Part shown: positions 1 to 7,865 of the stretch, one piece after another
How the letters are laid out: every line of letters begins with the position of its first letter
Numbering within the stretch: the stretch's first letter is position 1
NCBI RefSeq assembly: GCF_000338875.1
Contig: NZ_AOMO01000016.1
Span: forward strand, 1-64,000
Reading direction: 5' to 3'
From: Vibrio mimicus CAIM 602
Lineage (GTDB): Bacteria > Pseudomonadota > Gammaproteobacteria > Enterobacterales > Vibrionaceae
DNA: 64,000 nucleotides
Program-made: the position numbers and the translations under genes
Notes under the pieces: generated by a model
Told to the model about the DNA's origin: nothing
Seen by the model: only the letters and a program-made list of their open reading frames with translations
Databases searched by the model: none

Positions 1-9
1 GACCTGCCA
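1..9 (+). tRNA. 3' end of tRNA-Gln (cut by window edge)
   Basis: The first nine bases match the last nine bases (acceptor strand, discriminator G and encoded CCA) of the complete tRNA-Gln genes at 163-237 and 592-666. The spacer that follows is also the same as the one after the 163-237 copy. The rest of the gene lies outside the window. Confidence 0.8.
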
Positions 10-50
10 CTATTTCGATGATTCGAATTATCGAGTTATCACAAAAATTT

Positions 51-135
51 GCGGAAGTGGCGAAATTGGTAGACGCACCAGATTTAGGTTCTGGCGCCGC
101 AAGGTGTAAGAGTTCAAGTCTCTTCTTCCGCACCA
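51..135 (+). tRNA. tRNA-Leu (UAG)
   Basis: An 85-nt class II tRNA with a 7-bp acceptor stem (GCGGAAG/CTTCCGC), encoded CCA, a long variable arm and the anticodon loop TTTAGGT (anticodon UAG, reads CUA/CUG). It is the first of four near-identical Leu(UAG) copies in this array; copies differ mainly in the variable arm. Confidence 0.96.
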
Positions 136-162
136 TATTTTGATGATATTAATCATCACTGC

Positions 163-237
163 AGGTCTATCGCCAAGCGGTAAGGCAACGGGTTTTGATC
201 CCGTCATCCCCTGGTTCGAATCCAGGTAGACCTGCCA
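163..237 (+). tRNA. tRNA-Gln (UUG)
   Basis: A 75-nt tRNA with acceptor stem AGGTCTA/TAGACCT, discriminator G, encoded CCA and anticodon loop TTTTGAT (anticodon UUG). The T-stem is CTGG/CCAG. It lies 27 nt after a tRNA-Leu and 41 nt before the next one, within one repeated Gln-Leu unit. Confidence 0.96.
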
Positions 238-278
238 CTATTTCGATGATTCGAATTATCGAGTTATCACAAAAATTT

Positions 279-363
279 GCGGAAGTGGCGAAATTGGTAG
301 ACGCACCAGATTTAGGTTCTGGCGCCGCGAGGCGTAAGAGTTCAAGTCTCTTCTTCCGCACCA
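279..363 (+). tRNA. tRNA-Leu (UAG)
   Basis: The second Leu(UAG) copy, 85 nt with encoded CCA. Its variable arm reads GCGA between CGCC and GGCG, where the other copies have CGCC and GGTG. A G-U pair is therefore replaced by a G-C pair, which keeps the stem and argues that the copy is functional. Confidence 0.96.
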
Positions 364-389
364 TATTGAAATCTGAAAAGATTTAGAGT

Positions 390-466
390 GGCTACGTAGC
401 TCAGTTGGTTAGAGCACATCACTCATAATGATGGGGTCACAGGTTCGAATCCCGTCGTAGCCACCA
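390..466 (+). tRNA. tRNA-Met (CAU, elongator type)
   Basis: A 77-nt tRNA with acceptor stem GGCTACG/CGTAGCC, encoded CCA and anticodon loop CTCATAA (CAU). The first acceptor pair is a normal G-C pair, unlike initiator tRNA, so it is read as elongator Met. A tRNA-Ile with a lysidine-modified CAU anticodon is the main alternative, but the body resembles enterobacterial metT. Confidence 0.9.
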
Positions 467-488
467 ATTATAATTTGATGCATTTAAC

Positions 489-574
489 GCGGTGGTGGCG
501 GAATTGGTAGACGCGCTAGCTTCAGGTGTTAGTGTCCTTAGGACGTGAGGGTTCAAGTCCCTCCTTCCGCACCA
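489..574 (+). tRNA. tRNA-Leu (CAG)
   Basis: An 86-nt class II tRNA with anticodon loop TTCAGGT (CAG) and encoded CCA. The acceptor stem GCGGTGG/CTTCCGC has a T-T mismatch at pair 5-68 and a G-T wobble next to it. The E. coli Leu(CAG) gene, as I recall it, also carries a mismatch (A-C) at 5-68, so this is probably a tolerated family feature rather than damage. Confidence 0.94.
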
Positions 575-591
575 AATGTATCGAATTCTGC

Positions 592-666
592 AGGTCTATC
601 GCCAAGCGGTAAGGCAACGGGTTTTGATCCCGTCATCCCATGGTTCGAATCCATGTAGACCTGCCA
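592..666 (+). tRNA. tRNA-Gln (UUG)
   Basis: The second complete Gln(UUG) copy, 75 nt. It matches the copy at 163-237 except in the T-stem, where ATGG/CCAT replaces CTGG/CCAG. The two changes compensate, so the stem is kept. Confidence 0.96.
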
Positions 667-708
667 CTATTTCGATGAGTCGAGCAATCGGGTTATCACA
701 AAAAATTT

Positions 709-793
709 GCGGAAGTGGCGAAATTGGTAGACGCACCAGATTTAGGTTCTGGCGCCGCAAGGTGTAAGAGTTCAAGTCTCTTCTTCCGCACCA
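709..793 (+). tRNA. tRNA-Leu (UAG)
   Basis: The third Leu(UAG) copy, 85 nt, matching the copy at 51-135 along its length. The spacer before it is a diverged version of the 41-nt spacer before the copies at 51 and 279. Confidence 0.96.
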
Positions 794-834
794 TTATTTA
801 GAGCAACGACGATCGTTGTGCAGAATAATACTGC

Positions 835-908
835 AGGTCTGTCGCCAAGCGGTAAGGCAACGGGTTTTGATCCCGTCATACCCAGGTTCGAATCCTGCAG
901 ACCTGCCA
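835..908 (+). tRNA. tRNA-Gln (UUG) with one base missing from the T-stem
   Basis: This copy is 74 nt where its sisters are 75 nt. The acceptor stem AGGTCTG/CAGACCT (a compensated change in the last pair) and the UUG anticodon are intact. The T arm reads CCAGG, TTCGAAT, then only CCTG before the acceptor strand, so the expected fifth T-stem base (a G near 897-898) is absent. It is either a real, possibly impaired, gene copy or a sequencing error. Confidence 0.8.
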
Positions 909-949
909 TTATATCGATGGTTTGAGAAATCAAATTATCACTACAATTT

Positions 950-1034
950 GCGGAAGTGGCGAAATTGGTAGACGCACCAGATTTAGGTTCTGGCGCCGCA
1001 AGGTGTAAGAGTTCAAGTCTCTTCTTCCGCACCA
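950..1034 (+). tRNA. tRNA-Leu (UAG)
   Basis: The fourth Leu(UAG) copy and the last gene of the array, 85 nt with encoded CCA. A clear hairpin terminator starts 8 nt downstream. Confidence 0.96.
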
Positions 1035-1041
1035 TATAAAC

Positions 1042-1070
1042 AAACCTAGCTTCGGCTAGGTTTTGTTTTA
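1042..1070 (+). terminator. Terminator of the tRNA array
   Basis: The hairpin CCTAGC-TTCG-GCTAGG has a stable UUCG tetraloop, is flanked by AAA/TTT that extend the stem, and runs into TTTTGTTTTA. It starts 8 nt after the last tRNA. Confidence 0.9.
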
Positions 1071-1294
1071 TCTACACGTTTTCTTTTCGATAAATGATTT
1101 AGCGAGTGTTTATTAAGTCGTTGAGATTTCATCTAAATAGCCCCCCCTCTTACTTATTCCCTGACTAATCATTAAAGCTTTAGAACTCTCTTCCTAATGC
1201 TTCATAAAACACTCTTCTCAGTAATCTATTATCTCCCTACCACAAGGCCATATGCTTCTTATACAGCACGTGCTCGCATGGATTTTTACCCAAT
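1071..1294. other. Gene-free spacer between tRNA array and flaC
   Basis: The 302 bases between the last tRNA and flaC hold the two terminators listed and otherwise AT-rich sequence. I see no open reading frame with a ribosome binding site, no tRNA and no clear promoter here. Confidence 0.6.
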
Positions 1295-1322
1295 AAAAAA
1301 CCCAGCTGCAGCTGGGTTTTTT
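1295..1322. terminator. Bidirectional terminator downstream of flaC
   Basis: A perfect hairpin CCCAGCTG/CAGCTGGG is flanked by six A on one side and six T on the other, so it works in both directions. It lies 15 nt beyond the flaC stop codon and insulates the flagellin gene from the tRNA array. Confidence 0.92.
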
Positions 1323-1336
1323 CCTATCAACTCGAA

Positions 1337-2470
1337 CTAGCCTAGTAGAGCTAGTGCTGAGTTGGGTGCCTGCTTGGCTTGTGCGAGAACAGAACTTGAT
1401 GCTTGAGAAAGGATCTGCGATTTGGTCAGTGCAGTCGTTTCTTTGGCAAAGTCTGTATCTTTGATTCGGCTCTTAGAAGCATTCACGTTTTCGTTAATGT
1501 TATCTAAGTTGTTGATAGCATGGTTGAATCGATTTTGGAATGCACCGAGTTCAGCACGATGGCTATCCACGTATTTCAGCGCAGCATCGACAATGGCCAC
1601 ACTCTCTTGTGCGCCACCCACAGTGGTCACATCAAGTGTATCAACGGTAACATCTTGCGCGGCACCGATGCCTAACTCACCCGCTAGCGCACCACCAAAG
1701 GTTGCTGCACCATCGACTTTGTTGTTGTCAGTGAACAGTTGTAGTTTACCGTCTTCATCCACAGAGGCTTTTACCATATCGGTTTGGCCGTTGATGTAAG
1801 TCGCCAATTCTTCGATGTCATCCCCTTCTTTCGCATTGACCGAAATGGTCACATCGCCTTCGCGTTTATCTTTCAGAGTGATGGTCAAATCGGTTTTACC
1901 CGCTTCTACACCCCAGCTCTTATCTTTGCCATTCGCTGCTTGATAAGTTTTACCACCCATCAAAACGTTATCACTGCGCATGTCTTTGATGTTGAGCATA
2001 ACCGCTTCACCGTTGTCCGCACCAATTTGGAAGGACTTGGTTGAGAAGGTACCGTTAAGCAGCTTGTTACCACCGAAAGAGGTAGTTTCTGCAATACGGT
2101 TCAGCTCATCATTCAGCGCTGTGATTTCTTCTTGAATCGCAACACGTTCGGATTTCGAGTTCGAACCGTTAGCGGATTGCAAAGAAAGATCACGCATACG
2201 TTGCAGGATGTTGGTGGTCTCATTCATCGCCCCTTCCGCTGTTTGCGCCATCGAAATACCATCGTTGGCGTTACGAACGGCGACGCCTAAACCACGGCTT
2301 TGCACGTTCAAGCGGTTAGAGATTTGCAGACCTGCCGCATCGTCTTTTGCGCTGTTAATTTTGTATCCTGAAGATAGACGTTCCATCGACGTTTGTTGTG
2401 CGTTAGTTGCACTCGTCAAGTACCGTTGTGCTGTCATTGCTGACACGTTGGTGTTTACATTCACCGCCAT
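1337..2470 (-). CDS. flaC: Flagellin C, polar flagellar filament subunit
   Basis: A 377-residue flagellin. The conserved N-terminal D0/D1 part (about residues 1-140, starting [18 protein letters not shown]) and C-terminal part (about 290-377, ending NSALALLG) build the filament core, and the middle carries a flagellin hypervariable segment with a [14 protein letters not shown] motif. Flagellins are exported unfolded by the flagellar type III system and polymerise at the cap. The start has a clear AGGAGA site 8 nt upstream. The upstream gene on the same strand is the paralogue flaA, but each has its own promoter: here a sigma-28-like site and a structured leader. The assignment to FlaC rather than another Vibrio flagellin rests on the MAVNVN start and position next to flaA. 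Confidence 0.93.
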   Translation of the reverse strand: MAVNVNTNVSAMTAQRYLTSATNAQQTSMERLSSGYKINSAKDDAAGLQISNRLNVQSRGLGVAVRNANDGISMAQTAEGAMNETTNILQRMRDLSLQSANGSNSKSERVAIQEEITALNDELNRIAETTSFGGNKLLNGTFSTKSFQIGADNGEAVMLNIKDMRSDNVLMGGKTYQAANGKDKSWGVEAGKTDLTITLKDKREGDVTISVNAKEGDDIEELATYINGQTDMVKASVDEDGKLQLFTDNNKVDGAATFGGALAGELGIGAAQDVTVDTLDVTTVGGAQESVAIVDAALKYVDSHRAELGAFQNRFNHAINNLDNINENVNASKSRIKDTDFAKETTALTKSQILSQASSSVLAQAKQAPNSALALLG

Positions 2471-2488
2471 AGTGGTATCTCCTATTGA

Positions 2489-2536
2489 TTTTCCGACGTA
2501 GCGGAACTCCCAAACGGTCTCCGACGTCTCGGAAAA
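2489..2536 (-). promoter_or_regulatory. Hairpin in the flaC leader, next to the ribosome binding site
   Basis: On the minus strand TTTTCCGA (2536-2529) pairs with TCGGAAAA (2496-2489), and after a 2-nt bulge CGT pairs with ACG. The hairpin ends about 6 nt before the AGGAGA ribosome binding site. The predicted leader contains four GGA motifs (at 2520-2522, 2508-2510, 2492-2494 and 2480-2482), two of them in the loop. GGA motifs in loops and over the ribosome binding site are the recognition pattern of CsrA, so post-transcriptional control is plausible but unproven. Confidence 0.55.
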
Positions 2537-2564
2537 CCAAGCAGTTCTCTCAAAGTTACCTTTA

Positions 2565-2591
2565 TTAGCGACTCGGCAAATAAATCCTTTA
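2565..2591 (-). promoter_or_regulatory. Sigma-28 (FliA)-like promoter of flaC
   Basis: On the minus strand TAAAG (2591-2587), 14 nt, then GTCGCTAA (2572-2565), close to the FliA consensus TAAAG and GCCGATAA. The predicted start lies about 85-90 nt before the flaC start codon. flgM has the same arrangement at 18277-18303. Late flagellins in Vibrio are known sigma-28 targets. Confidence 0.7.
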
Positions 2592-2592
2592 G

Positions 2593-2810
2593 CAAAAAGA
2601 TGGGTTTTCTCTGTAAACCCTCTGGAATCTATGCATCTTGAGAGATATCACGCAAATTGGACAAATATCAGCAGGATCAGCTTAAGTTTTATCACTTCTG
2701 GTCGAGTGTTGAGCAAATGGTAAGCGAGCTAAATCTATATGAAATTGGCTTTAGGGGAAAATATGAGCGTAATGAGGAAAACGAGAGGTACAAAAATGCG
2801 ATGGGTAAAA
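2593..2810. other. Gene-free part of the flaA-flaC spacer
   Basis: The gap between flaA and flaC (2471-3049) holds the flaC promoter and leader and the flaA terminator. A 60-codon plus-strand frame at 2657-2839 has no good ribosome binding site and runs into the terminator hairpin, so it is not called. A 9-bp inverted repeat (CCTTCATTA at 3002-3010, TAATGAAGG at 3032-3040) sits just downstream of flaA. Confidence 0.5.
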
Positions 2811-2852
2811 TAGAAAAAGAAAAGCCCCTTTTCCTTTGAGAGAACCGGGGCT
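2811..2852 (-). terminator. Possible terminator of flaA
   Basis: Read on the minus strand, AGCCCC and GGGGCT pair around an 18-nt loop, followed by a U-rich run (TTTTCTTTTTCTATTTT). It lies about 200 nt beyond the flaA stop. The long loop makes it weaker than others in the window. Confidence 0.5.
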
Positions 2853-3049
2853 AGTTGGTGGTAGCCATCGCCAATGTGGAGATCAAGAGAAATGAACACA
2901 TTTCGGCTAACCGTTAGGGGCGCATGATTATGTTTGGCTAGTTGAGCAGTTTTGAGTGAGAGAGCTCACCTAATATCCCACAACCATACTTTGCCAAAGT
3001 CCCTTCATTACATACCCACGTCTGAGCTTATTAATGAAGGTACCTGGGA

Positions 3050-4189
3050 CTACTGCAATAACGAAATTGCAGAGTTTGGCAACTGTTTCGCTTGGGCAAG
3101 AATTGAGGTACCTGCCTGTTGCAGAATCTGAGATTTCGTAAGTTGCGTTGTTTCCTTCGCGAAATCTGTATCTTTAATCCGACTTTTCGACGCTTCCACG
3201 TTTTCCTGAATATTGGACAGGTTACTGATGCTGTGACTGAGTCGGTTCTGTTTCGCACCAAGGTCTGCTCGTTGCGAATCTACGTATTTCAATGCGGCAT
3301 CGATGATACCCACGGCATTTTGTGAACCACCGACACTGGTAATATCAATGTCTTTCACTGTGGTTTTCACACCTGGGCCACCATTTAGGCCAAGTTCCGT
3401 CGCCAAGCCACCGGAGATATTGAAGTTGCCTTGAATATTGGGCTCTGCAACAAAAACCTGCAGTTTGCCATCTTGATCAACAGATGCTTTGAACAAATCT
3501 GTCTGACCGTTGATGTAAGTCGCCAGTTCTTCAATGTCATCGCCGTCTTTGGCCATGATATCGAGTACAACTGCTTCACCATCTTTCTTGGTGAATTCAA
3601 ACTTCAGGTCGCGAGCGGTTGGCGGTACACCCCACTCTTTGGTTTTAGCTTGTTCAGCGACAAAGGATTGTCCACCCATGCGGAAATCGTCTGCACGCAC
3701 ACTGGTCAGCCCCATGATGATCGCTTCACCTGAGCTCGAACCAATTTGGAATGAAGCTTCACCAAACGAACCGTTCAGCAGCTTACGTCCACCAAATGAT
3801 GTGGTTTCAGCAATTCGGTTTAGCTCATCTTGCAGTGCCGTGGCTTCTTCATTTAGAGCCTGACGTTCTGCTGTGGAGTTCGTGCCGTTAGCGGATTGCA
3901 GTGCTAGGTCACGAATACGTTGCAGAATACTGGTCGATTCGTTCATCGCCCCTTCAGCAGTTTGAGCAATCGAAATACCATCGTTGGCGTTACGCATTGC
4001 CACATCCAAACCACGAGATTGCGCCGTCAAACGGTTCGAAATCTGCAGGCCTGCCGCGTCATCTTTTGCACTGTTAATGCGGTTACCTGATGAGAGGCGT
4101 TCCATGGAGGTGTTTAATTCTCCAGTCGCCTTATTCAGGTAACGTTGTGCGGTCATCGCCGACACGTTGGTATTTACGTTAATGGTCAT
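3050..4189 (-). CDS. flaA: Flagellin A, core polar flagellin
   Basis: A 379-residue flagellin beginning [18 protein letters not shown] and ending NSAISLLQ, with conserved D0/D1 termini and a variable middle containing [18 protein letters not shown]. In V. cholerae FlaA is the one flagellin of five that is needed for filament formation. The frame is open 30 codons further upstream, but the start at 4189 has the AGGAG site at normal spacing and matches flagellin N-termini. A sigma-54-like promoter and a structured leader lie upstream. The N- and C-terminal regions are close to FlaC; the central part differs. Confidence 0.95.
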   Translation of the reverse strand: MTINVNTNVSAMTAQRYLNKATGELNTSMERLSSGNRINSAKDDAAGLQISNRLTAQSRGLDVAMRNANDGISIAQTAEGAMNESTSILQRIRDLALQSANGTNSTAERQALNEEATALQDELNRIAETTSFGGRKLLNGSFGEASFQIGSSSGEAIIMGLTSVRADDFRMGGQSFVAEQAKTKEWGVPPTARDLKFEFTKKDGEAVVLDIMAKDGDDIEELATYINGQTDLFKASVDQDGKLQVFVAEPNIQGNFNISGGLATELGLNGGPGVKTTVKDIDITSVGGSQNAVGIIDAALKYVDSQRADLGAKQNRLSHSISNLSNIQENVEASKSRIKDTDFAKETTQLTKSQILQQAGTSILAQAKQLPNSAISLLQ

Positions 4190-4208
4190 AGTTTGCTCTC
4201 CTATCGAG

Positions 4209-4263
4209 TTCGCAAGCTCATTTGCGAAGCGGTCAGCTTTGGTCTCTTTTGGAAGCACTGACC
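4209..4263 (-). promoter_or_regulatory. Two hairpins in the flaA leader
   Basis: TTCGCAA (4209-4215) pairs with TTGCGAA (4222-4228). GGTCAGCTT (4231-4239) pairs with AAG (4253-4255) and CTGACC (4258-4263) with a 2-nt bulge. Both lie between the predicted sigma-54 start and the flaA ribosome binding site, so the leader RNA should be structured. Function is unknown. Confidence 0.5.
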
Positions 4264-4333
4264 GTGAATAACTTGCCAAATCGGCCCAAAGGCGGATTTA
4301 AAAACCGGTTACAACAACTCTGATGTATCTCAT

Positions 4334-4348
4334 TCAATTAGTGTGCCA
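4334..4348 (-). promoter_or_regulatory. Sigma-54-like promoter of flaA
   Basis: On the minus strand TGGCAC (4348-4343), 5 nt, then TTGA (4337-4334). The -24 element is perfect; the -12 element has GA in place of the usual GC. It sits about 145 nt before flaA. In V. cholerae flaA is a sigma-54/FlrC-dependent gene, which fits. The remaining sequence to flgL (4350-4596) is AT-rich and shows no gene. Confidence 0.6.
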
Positions 4349-4596
4349 ACTTTAAAACTTTTGACACTCACCGCTATACATCAATTATTTTCAATAAGTT
4401 ACACAACTTAGCTTGTTCAATCAGCCACTCAAGGTTGCCAATTGAAGTCGGCGGCGACACTTTTTGCCGCAGACTTGCCGCTTAGTTACCCTGTACAACT
4501 TTTCGCCAAGGCTTAATGTTATAAAAGCAACTTTCGCGCCACTTTTTAACTCAACTCACTTCGCTCATATGGCGTAGGCACATAAGGCATTGAAGG

Positions 4597-5790
4597 TTAG
4601 ATGTAGTTAAACAGTGTGAGATCTTTCGTTTTACCAAATGCTTTTTGTGAAGCATCCAGAGCTCGTGAGTTCTCGTTGAACTCAATGACGGCTTCGGCAT
4701 AATCCAGATCCTCAAAGGTACTCTTGGATTTCGCGAGGCTGATTTTAAAATCTTCGTGCTGCTCTTCTTGAATATCGAGCGTACTCAAGCGAGCACCAAT
4801 ATCCGTTCTCGTCTTATTGAGATGAATAAAGGCGGTATGAAACTCTTCAACCAGTTGATGCAGCTTGGCGGTGTTTGAAGCATCCGATACCGAACCTTCG
4901 GCATAACGAATCGCATCACGGAAAGTGTCAAACACACTAAAGGTATCGCGCGGAGTAAGATCAATCGCATCACCTTTCGTGATTTGCCCTTTCACCTGAA
5001 TATTCAGCTCTTCAAACTGAATTCCGGTTTTGGGGTCAAATTCTCCGGCTTGCACAACACTGCCATTACGTTCCAGTTGATAACCGTTTTTCCCATCCGG
5101 CATATCCACAAAGGTGATGCGATAAGAAGAGGTATCATCTGGATTCAGGTTCACGGCACGTTCCAGCAGCAGCTCCGAACCTTCTTGCAGCGTGTAATTT
5201 GGTTCATAGCTGCCATAAGGATTGGGGATCTCCATGAACACTTTGCTGCCTGGGTTATTAAACGGAATTTCCAAGCTGTTGGAGATCTTCATCTTGCGCT
5301 GATAATCATCACCGGCGTAAGTTACGTTGCCTTGGTTATCACGGAAAAACGGCTGATTCTTTGGCTTTGTACCGGCAAAAATATAGTTGCCGGACTCATC
5401 CTGCACGTTGGCAAGGTTGAGGAAGTTACTCGCCATTTCCTGCAATACGCGAGCACGCGCCACACGATCTTCTGGTGACAACGAACCGTTGATCATTTCC
5501 ATCACCGTACGCTTCGCGGAGTCAGAAAATTCTTCGGTATTGGAAATGATGACTTCTTGGTGCTCTAAACGGTTACGTACTAGCACGATGGCATCCAAGT
5601 ACTGGCGCAACTGCTCTTCTTGTTGCCCTACGTTTTGGATGTAGTGCGTGGCAAGCGGGTTATCACTCGCCGATAACAGTTTTTTACCAGACGCTAATTG
5701 CGCCTGGTTATTAAATACTTTCGATTCCTGACGACGAATGTCGTTCTGAACCGCTTGATAATTGTGAAAGCTAGAGATTCGGTTCAACAT
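4597..5790 (-). CDS. flgL: Flagellar hook-filament junction protein FlgL (HAP3)
   Basis: A 397-residue flagellin-like protein. The N-terminus (MLNRISSFHNYQAVQNDIRR) and the C-terminus show the helical D0/D1 regions shared with flagellins, and the middle has GNYIFAGTKPKNQPF, typical of FlgL. FlgL sits between FlgK and the first flagellin subunits and adapts the hook to the filament. It is 12 nt after flgK on the same strand, so the two are probably cotranscribed from the sigma-54 site before flgK. Vibrio FlgL is longer than the roughly 317-residue enterobacterial protein, because of the larger central region. Confidence 0.94.
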   Translation of the reverse strand: MLNRISSFHNYQAVQNDIRRQESKVFNNQAQLASGKKLLSASDNPLATHYIQNVGQQEEQLRQYLDAIVLVRNRLEHQEVIISNTEEFSDSAKRTVMEMINGSLSPEDRVARARVLQEMASNFLNLANVQDESGNYIFAGTKPKNQPFFRDNQGNVTYAGDDYQRKMKISNSLEIPFNNPGSKVFMEIPNPYGSYEPNYTLQEGSELLLERAVNLNPDDTSSYRITFVDMPDGKNGYQLERNGSVVQAGEFDPKTGIQFEELNIQVKGQITKGDAIDLTPRDTFSVFDTFRDAIRYAEGSVSDASNTAKLHQLVEEFHTAFIHLNKTRTDIGARLSTLDIQEEQHEDFKISLAKSKSTFEDLDYAEAVIEFNENSRALDASQKAFGKTKDLTLFNYI

Positions 5791-5802
5791 TTACCCTTCT
5801 CC

Positions 5803-7677
5803 CTATCGCAACGCCAAAATGGTATTAAAGGTGTCATTCGAAGCCTGAATGATCCGTGATGACGCCATATACGCTTGCTGGAACTTCATCATATTGGCGG
5901 CTTCTTCATCCAAGTTGACCCCGGAGATGGAAGCGATGCGCGACTGCGCTGCCTCTTTTTCCAAACGAGCCACATCGGTTAAGCGTGTCATGGTCGCCAT
6001 CTTCAACCCCACATCAGTGTTGAGGTTGTGATACAAATCTATGATGGTCGACTCTTTGTCGTTCATTTTCTTATCGGTTTGGATGTTGATCATTTTGCGC
6101 AGGTTGCCGTTATCCCCTTCAGATGGGACAAGGTTTGCCGTGAATTTGTCATTCGGCAAAGCACCTTCCGTCAACTCAAACGTGGTTCCGAGGACAGTGA
6201 CAGGCCCGGTCGGTGGATACGGCTGAGGCTGCATCAAAATATTGCCTTTAGTATCCGTCACCGCAAATTGATCACCGGTAGGTGAAACGTGCACTTCAAA
6301 CTCACGCACATCTCCCGCTTGCAGAATTTTGAATTGCGCTTTGCCTTGGGCAAACGTGGTGGAAGCCTCAAAACTCTGTGCGGCAATTTTTGTCGCATCT
6401 TCTGTGGCTAAGCGGATTGCCGCTGCGCCGCTACGCGTTGGGCGAACTAAAATACGTTCCCCTACTTGTGGCGCATTGCGTACTTCAATCCGCAAGCCAT
6501 CAATATAGACATTGCCTTTCACCACAGGTTGTACGGTTTGCTGACCAGAAGGCAGGGTCACGACAAACTCACTGCCGTTGTATTGCATTGAGTATTCGCC
6601 ACCTTTCAGTTGGCTAACATCGTCAATGAAAACCGCCATATCAGCTTTTGAATTACTGCTGGTTACCACGCGTGACCGGGCAATAACATCTAAGTTCACA
6701 TCAGTAAATAAAGGGCCGCCCACGTTGCCGCGCAGATCCAAACCTTGTGATTGCAAGGTGTTGACCTCATGAGAAAACGAGATCGCTAAACGGCCGACTT
6801 CATCCATCAGATACGGGATGTGTTTATCGCGCATATCCAGAATTGCTTCCATTTTTCCGCCAATATCACGGGCAGAAATCGGTTTGATCGCCTTCCCTTC
6901 AATCATGGCTAAGCGATGCTGCTGCGTATCTGGAAAACCATCGATCACTCTAAGCTGGCTTGCCTCAGTACCGGATACCAAGGTGTGGCCATTGCCGATA
7001 TGGATGTTAAAGCCTTCACCGTTCTTTCTTTGTGTGACGGTGACTTTGGTGTATTGAGAAAGCTCAGCCACCAGCTTTTCGTGTTTATCCATCAAGTCGT
7101 TATGCGGGCCTGGCACACGCATCATCAAACGCTGTAAATCTCGGATTTCCAAAGCAAGTTGGTTAATGCGTTCAACACCAAGATCCAAACCTTTGTTGGT
7201 GATGTCTTTTTGTAGGCGAACCGTTTCGTGAAAATCATTGAGGTTTTGCGAGATAAGCTTCGCCTTTTCTAATACCACCTTGCGAGCACCCAGATCATTT
7301 GGTGAATCAGCTAAGGTTTTAACGGCATCGAACCACTCATTGAGGTTTTCTGGAATTTTTTTCGAAGCGACAGAAGAAAGCAACTTCGACAGCATATCCA
7401 AGTTCTCTTCTGTATCTCGCTTGAAGGAATAGTCAGTAGAGGCAATGTTCAGCTCTTTAACGGCAAACTGATCCCATGAGCGGCGAACATTTTCCACATG
7501 CACGCCCATGCCGTAGGTTTCACCGCCGTATTGGCGGGGCATATTGGTCCCTTGGATCACAGACTGACGGCTGTAACCCTCTGTATTAACATTAGAAATG
7601 TTATGACCTGTGGTATTGAGTTGTCTCTGAGCCGTTAGTACGCTTTGCGTACCCACATTCAGAAGATCAGACGCCAT
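5803..7677 (-). CDS. flgK: Flagellar hook-filament junction protein FlgK (HAP1)
   Basis: A 624-residue protein with the rod/hook N-terminal motif (NVGTQSVLTAQRQLNTTGHNISNVNTEGYSR broken here as NVGTQSVL and GHNISNVNTEGYSR) and a C-terminal helix rich in NMMKFQQAYMASSRIIQ. These terminal helices form the D0 coiled coil in the axial structure. FlgK is the first junction protein placed on the completed hook. It has its own sigma-54-like promoter 56 nt upstream and is separated from flgJ by a terminator hairpin, so flgK-flgL form a unit apart from flgB-J. Confidence 0.96.
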   Translation of the reverse strand: MASDLLNVGTQSVLTAQRQLNTTGHNISNVNTEGYSRQSVIQGTNMPRQYGGETYGMGVHVENVRRSWDQFAVKELNIASTDYSFKRDTEENLDMLSKLLSSVASKKIPENLNEWFDAVKTLADSPNDLGARKVVLEKAKLISQNLNDFHETVRLQKDITNKGLDLGVERINQLALEIRDLQRLMMRVPGPHNDLMDKHEKLVAELSQYTKVTVTQRKNGEGFNIHIGNGHTLVSGTEASQLRVIDGFPDTQQHRLAMIEGKAIKPISARDIGGKMEAILDMRDKHIPYLMDEVGRLAISFSHEVNTLQSQGLDLRGNVGGPLFTDVNLDVIARSRVVTSSNSKADMAVFIDDVSQLKGGEYSMQYNGSEFVVTLPSGQQTVQPVVKGNVYIDGLRIEVRNAPQVGERILVRPTRSGAAAIRLATEDATKIAAQSFEASTTFAQGKAQFKILQAGDVREFEVHVSPTGDQFAVTDTKGNILMQPQPYPPTGPVTVLGTTFELTEGALPNDKFTANLVPSEGDNGNLRKMINIQTDKKMNDKESTIIDLYHNLNTDVGLKMATMTRLTDVARLEKEAAQSRIASISGVNLDEEAANMMKFQQAYMASSRIIQASNDTFNTILALR

Positions 7678-7732
7678 ACTGCCCCCGAAAACCGATATTA
7701 ATCAGTAAAAAACACTGAATCTACACAGTAAT

Positions 7733-7748
7733 TGCAATATGTATGCCA
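7733..7748 (-). promoter_or_regulatory. Sigma-54-like promoter of flgKL
   Basis: On the minus strand TGGCAT (7748-7743), ACATA, TTGCA (7737-7733). The GG and GC cores are 10 nt apart, as sigma-54 requires. It ends 55 nt before the flgK start codon. Confidence 0.75.
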
Positions 7749-7806
7749 AATTAAGAATCTGATTTTTAATTGAATAAAAATAGAGAGTTAGCTTTCGAAG
7801 TCATAG

Positions 7807-7860
7807 GTTGGCTAAAGAACTTAGCCAACGAAAAGAATGCCGCCGGAAAAATTCCGGCGG
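7807..7860 (-). terminator. Tandem hairpins at the end of flgJ
   Basis: First hairpin after the flgJ stop: CCGCCGGAA/TTCCGGCGG with a 3-nt loop (7840-7860), followed on the minus strand by CATTCTTTTCG. Second: GTTGGCTAA/TTAGCCAAC with a 5-nt loop (7807-7829). The first starts 5 nt beyond the flgJ stop and probably ends the flgB-J transcript. Confidence 0.75.
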
Positions 7861-7865
7861 GCAAT

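Larger units (their letters stand above)
1..1034 (+). repeat. Amplified Gln-Leu tRNA tandem array
   Basis: Four Gln-spacer-Leu units occur (Gln ends at 9, 237, 666 and 908; Leu starts at 51, 279, 709 and 950). The spacer at 10-50 is the same as the one at 238-278, and the later two are diverged. A Met-Leu(CAG) pair is inserted between units two and three. This looks like growth by unequal recombination, followed by drift in spacers and compensated stem changes. Confidence 0.85.

Noticed and set aside
489..574. Acceptor-stem T-T mismatch in tRNA-Leu(CAG) as a sign of decay
   Set aside because: E. coli Leu(CAG), as recalled, also has a mismatch at the 5-68 pair, so it seems tolerated.
195..1034. 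Short frames with repeated SSPGSNPGRPAT- or VRKKRLELL-like peptides
   Set aside because: They are translations of tRNA genes and their complements.
2657..2839. 60-codon plus-strand frame between flaA and flaC
   Set aside because: No convincing ribosome binding site, Lys/Glu-rich low-complexity end, and it runs into the A-rich side of the flaA terminator.
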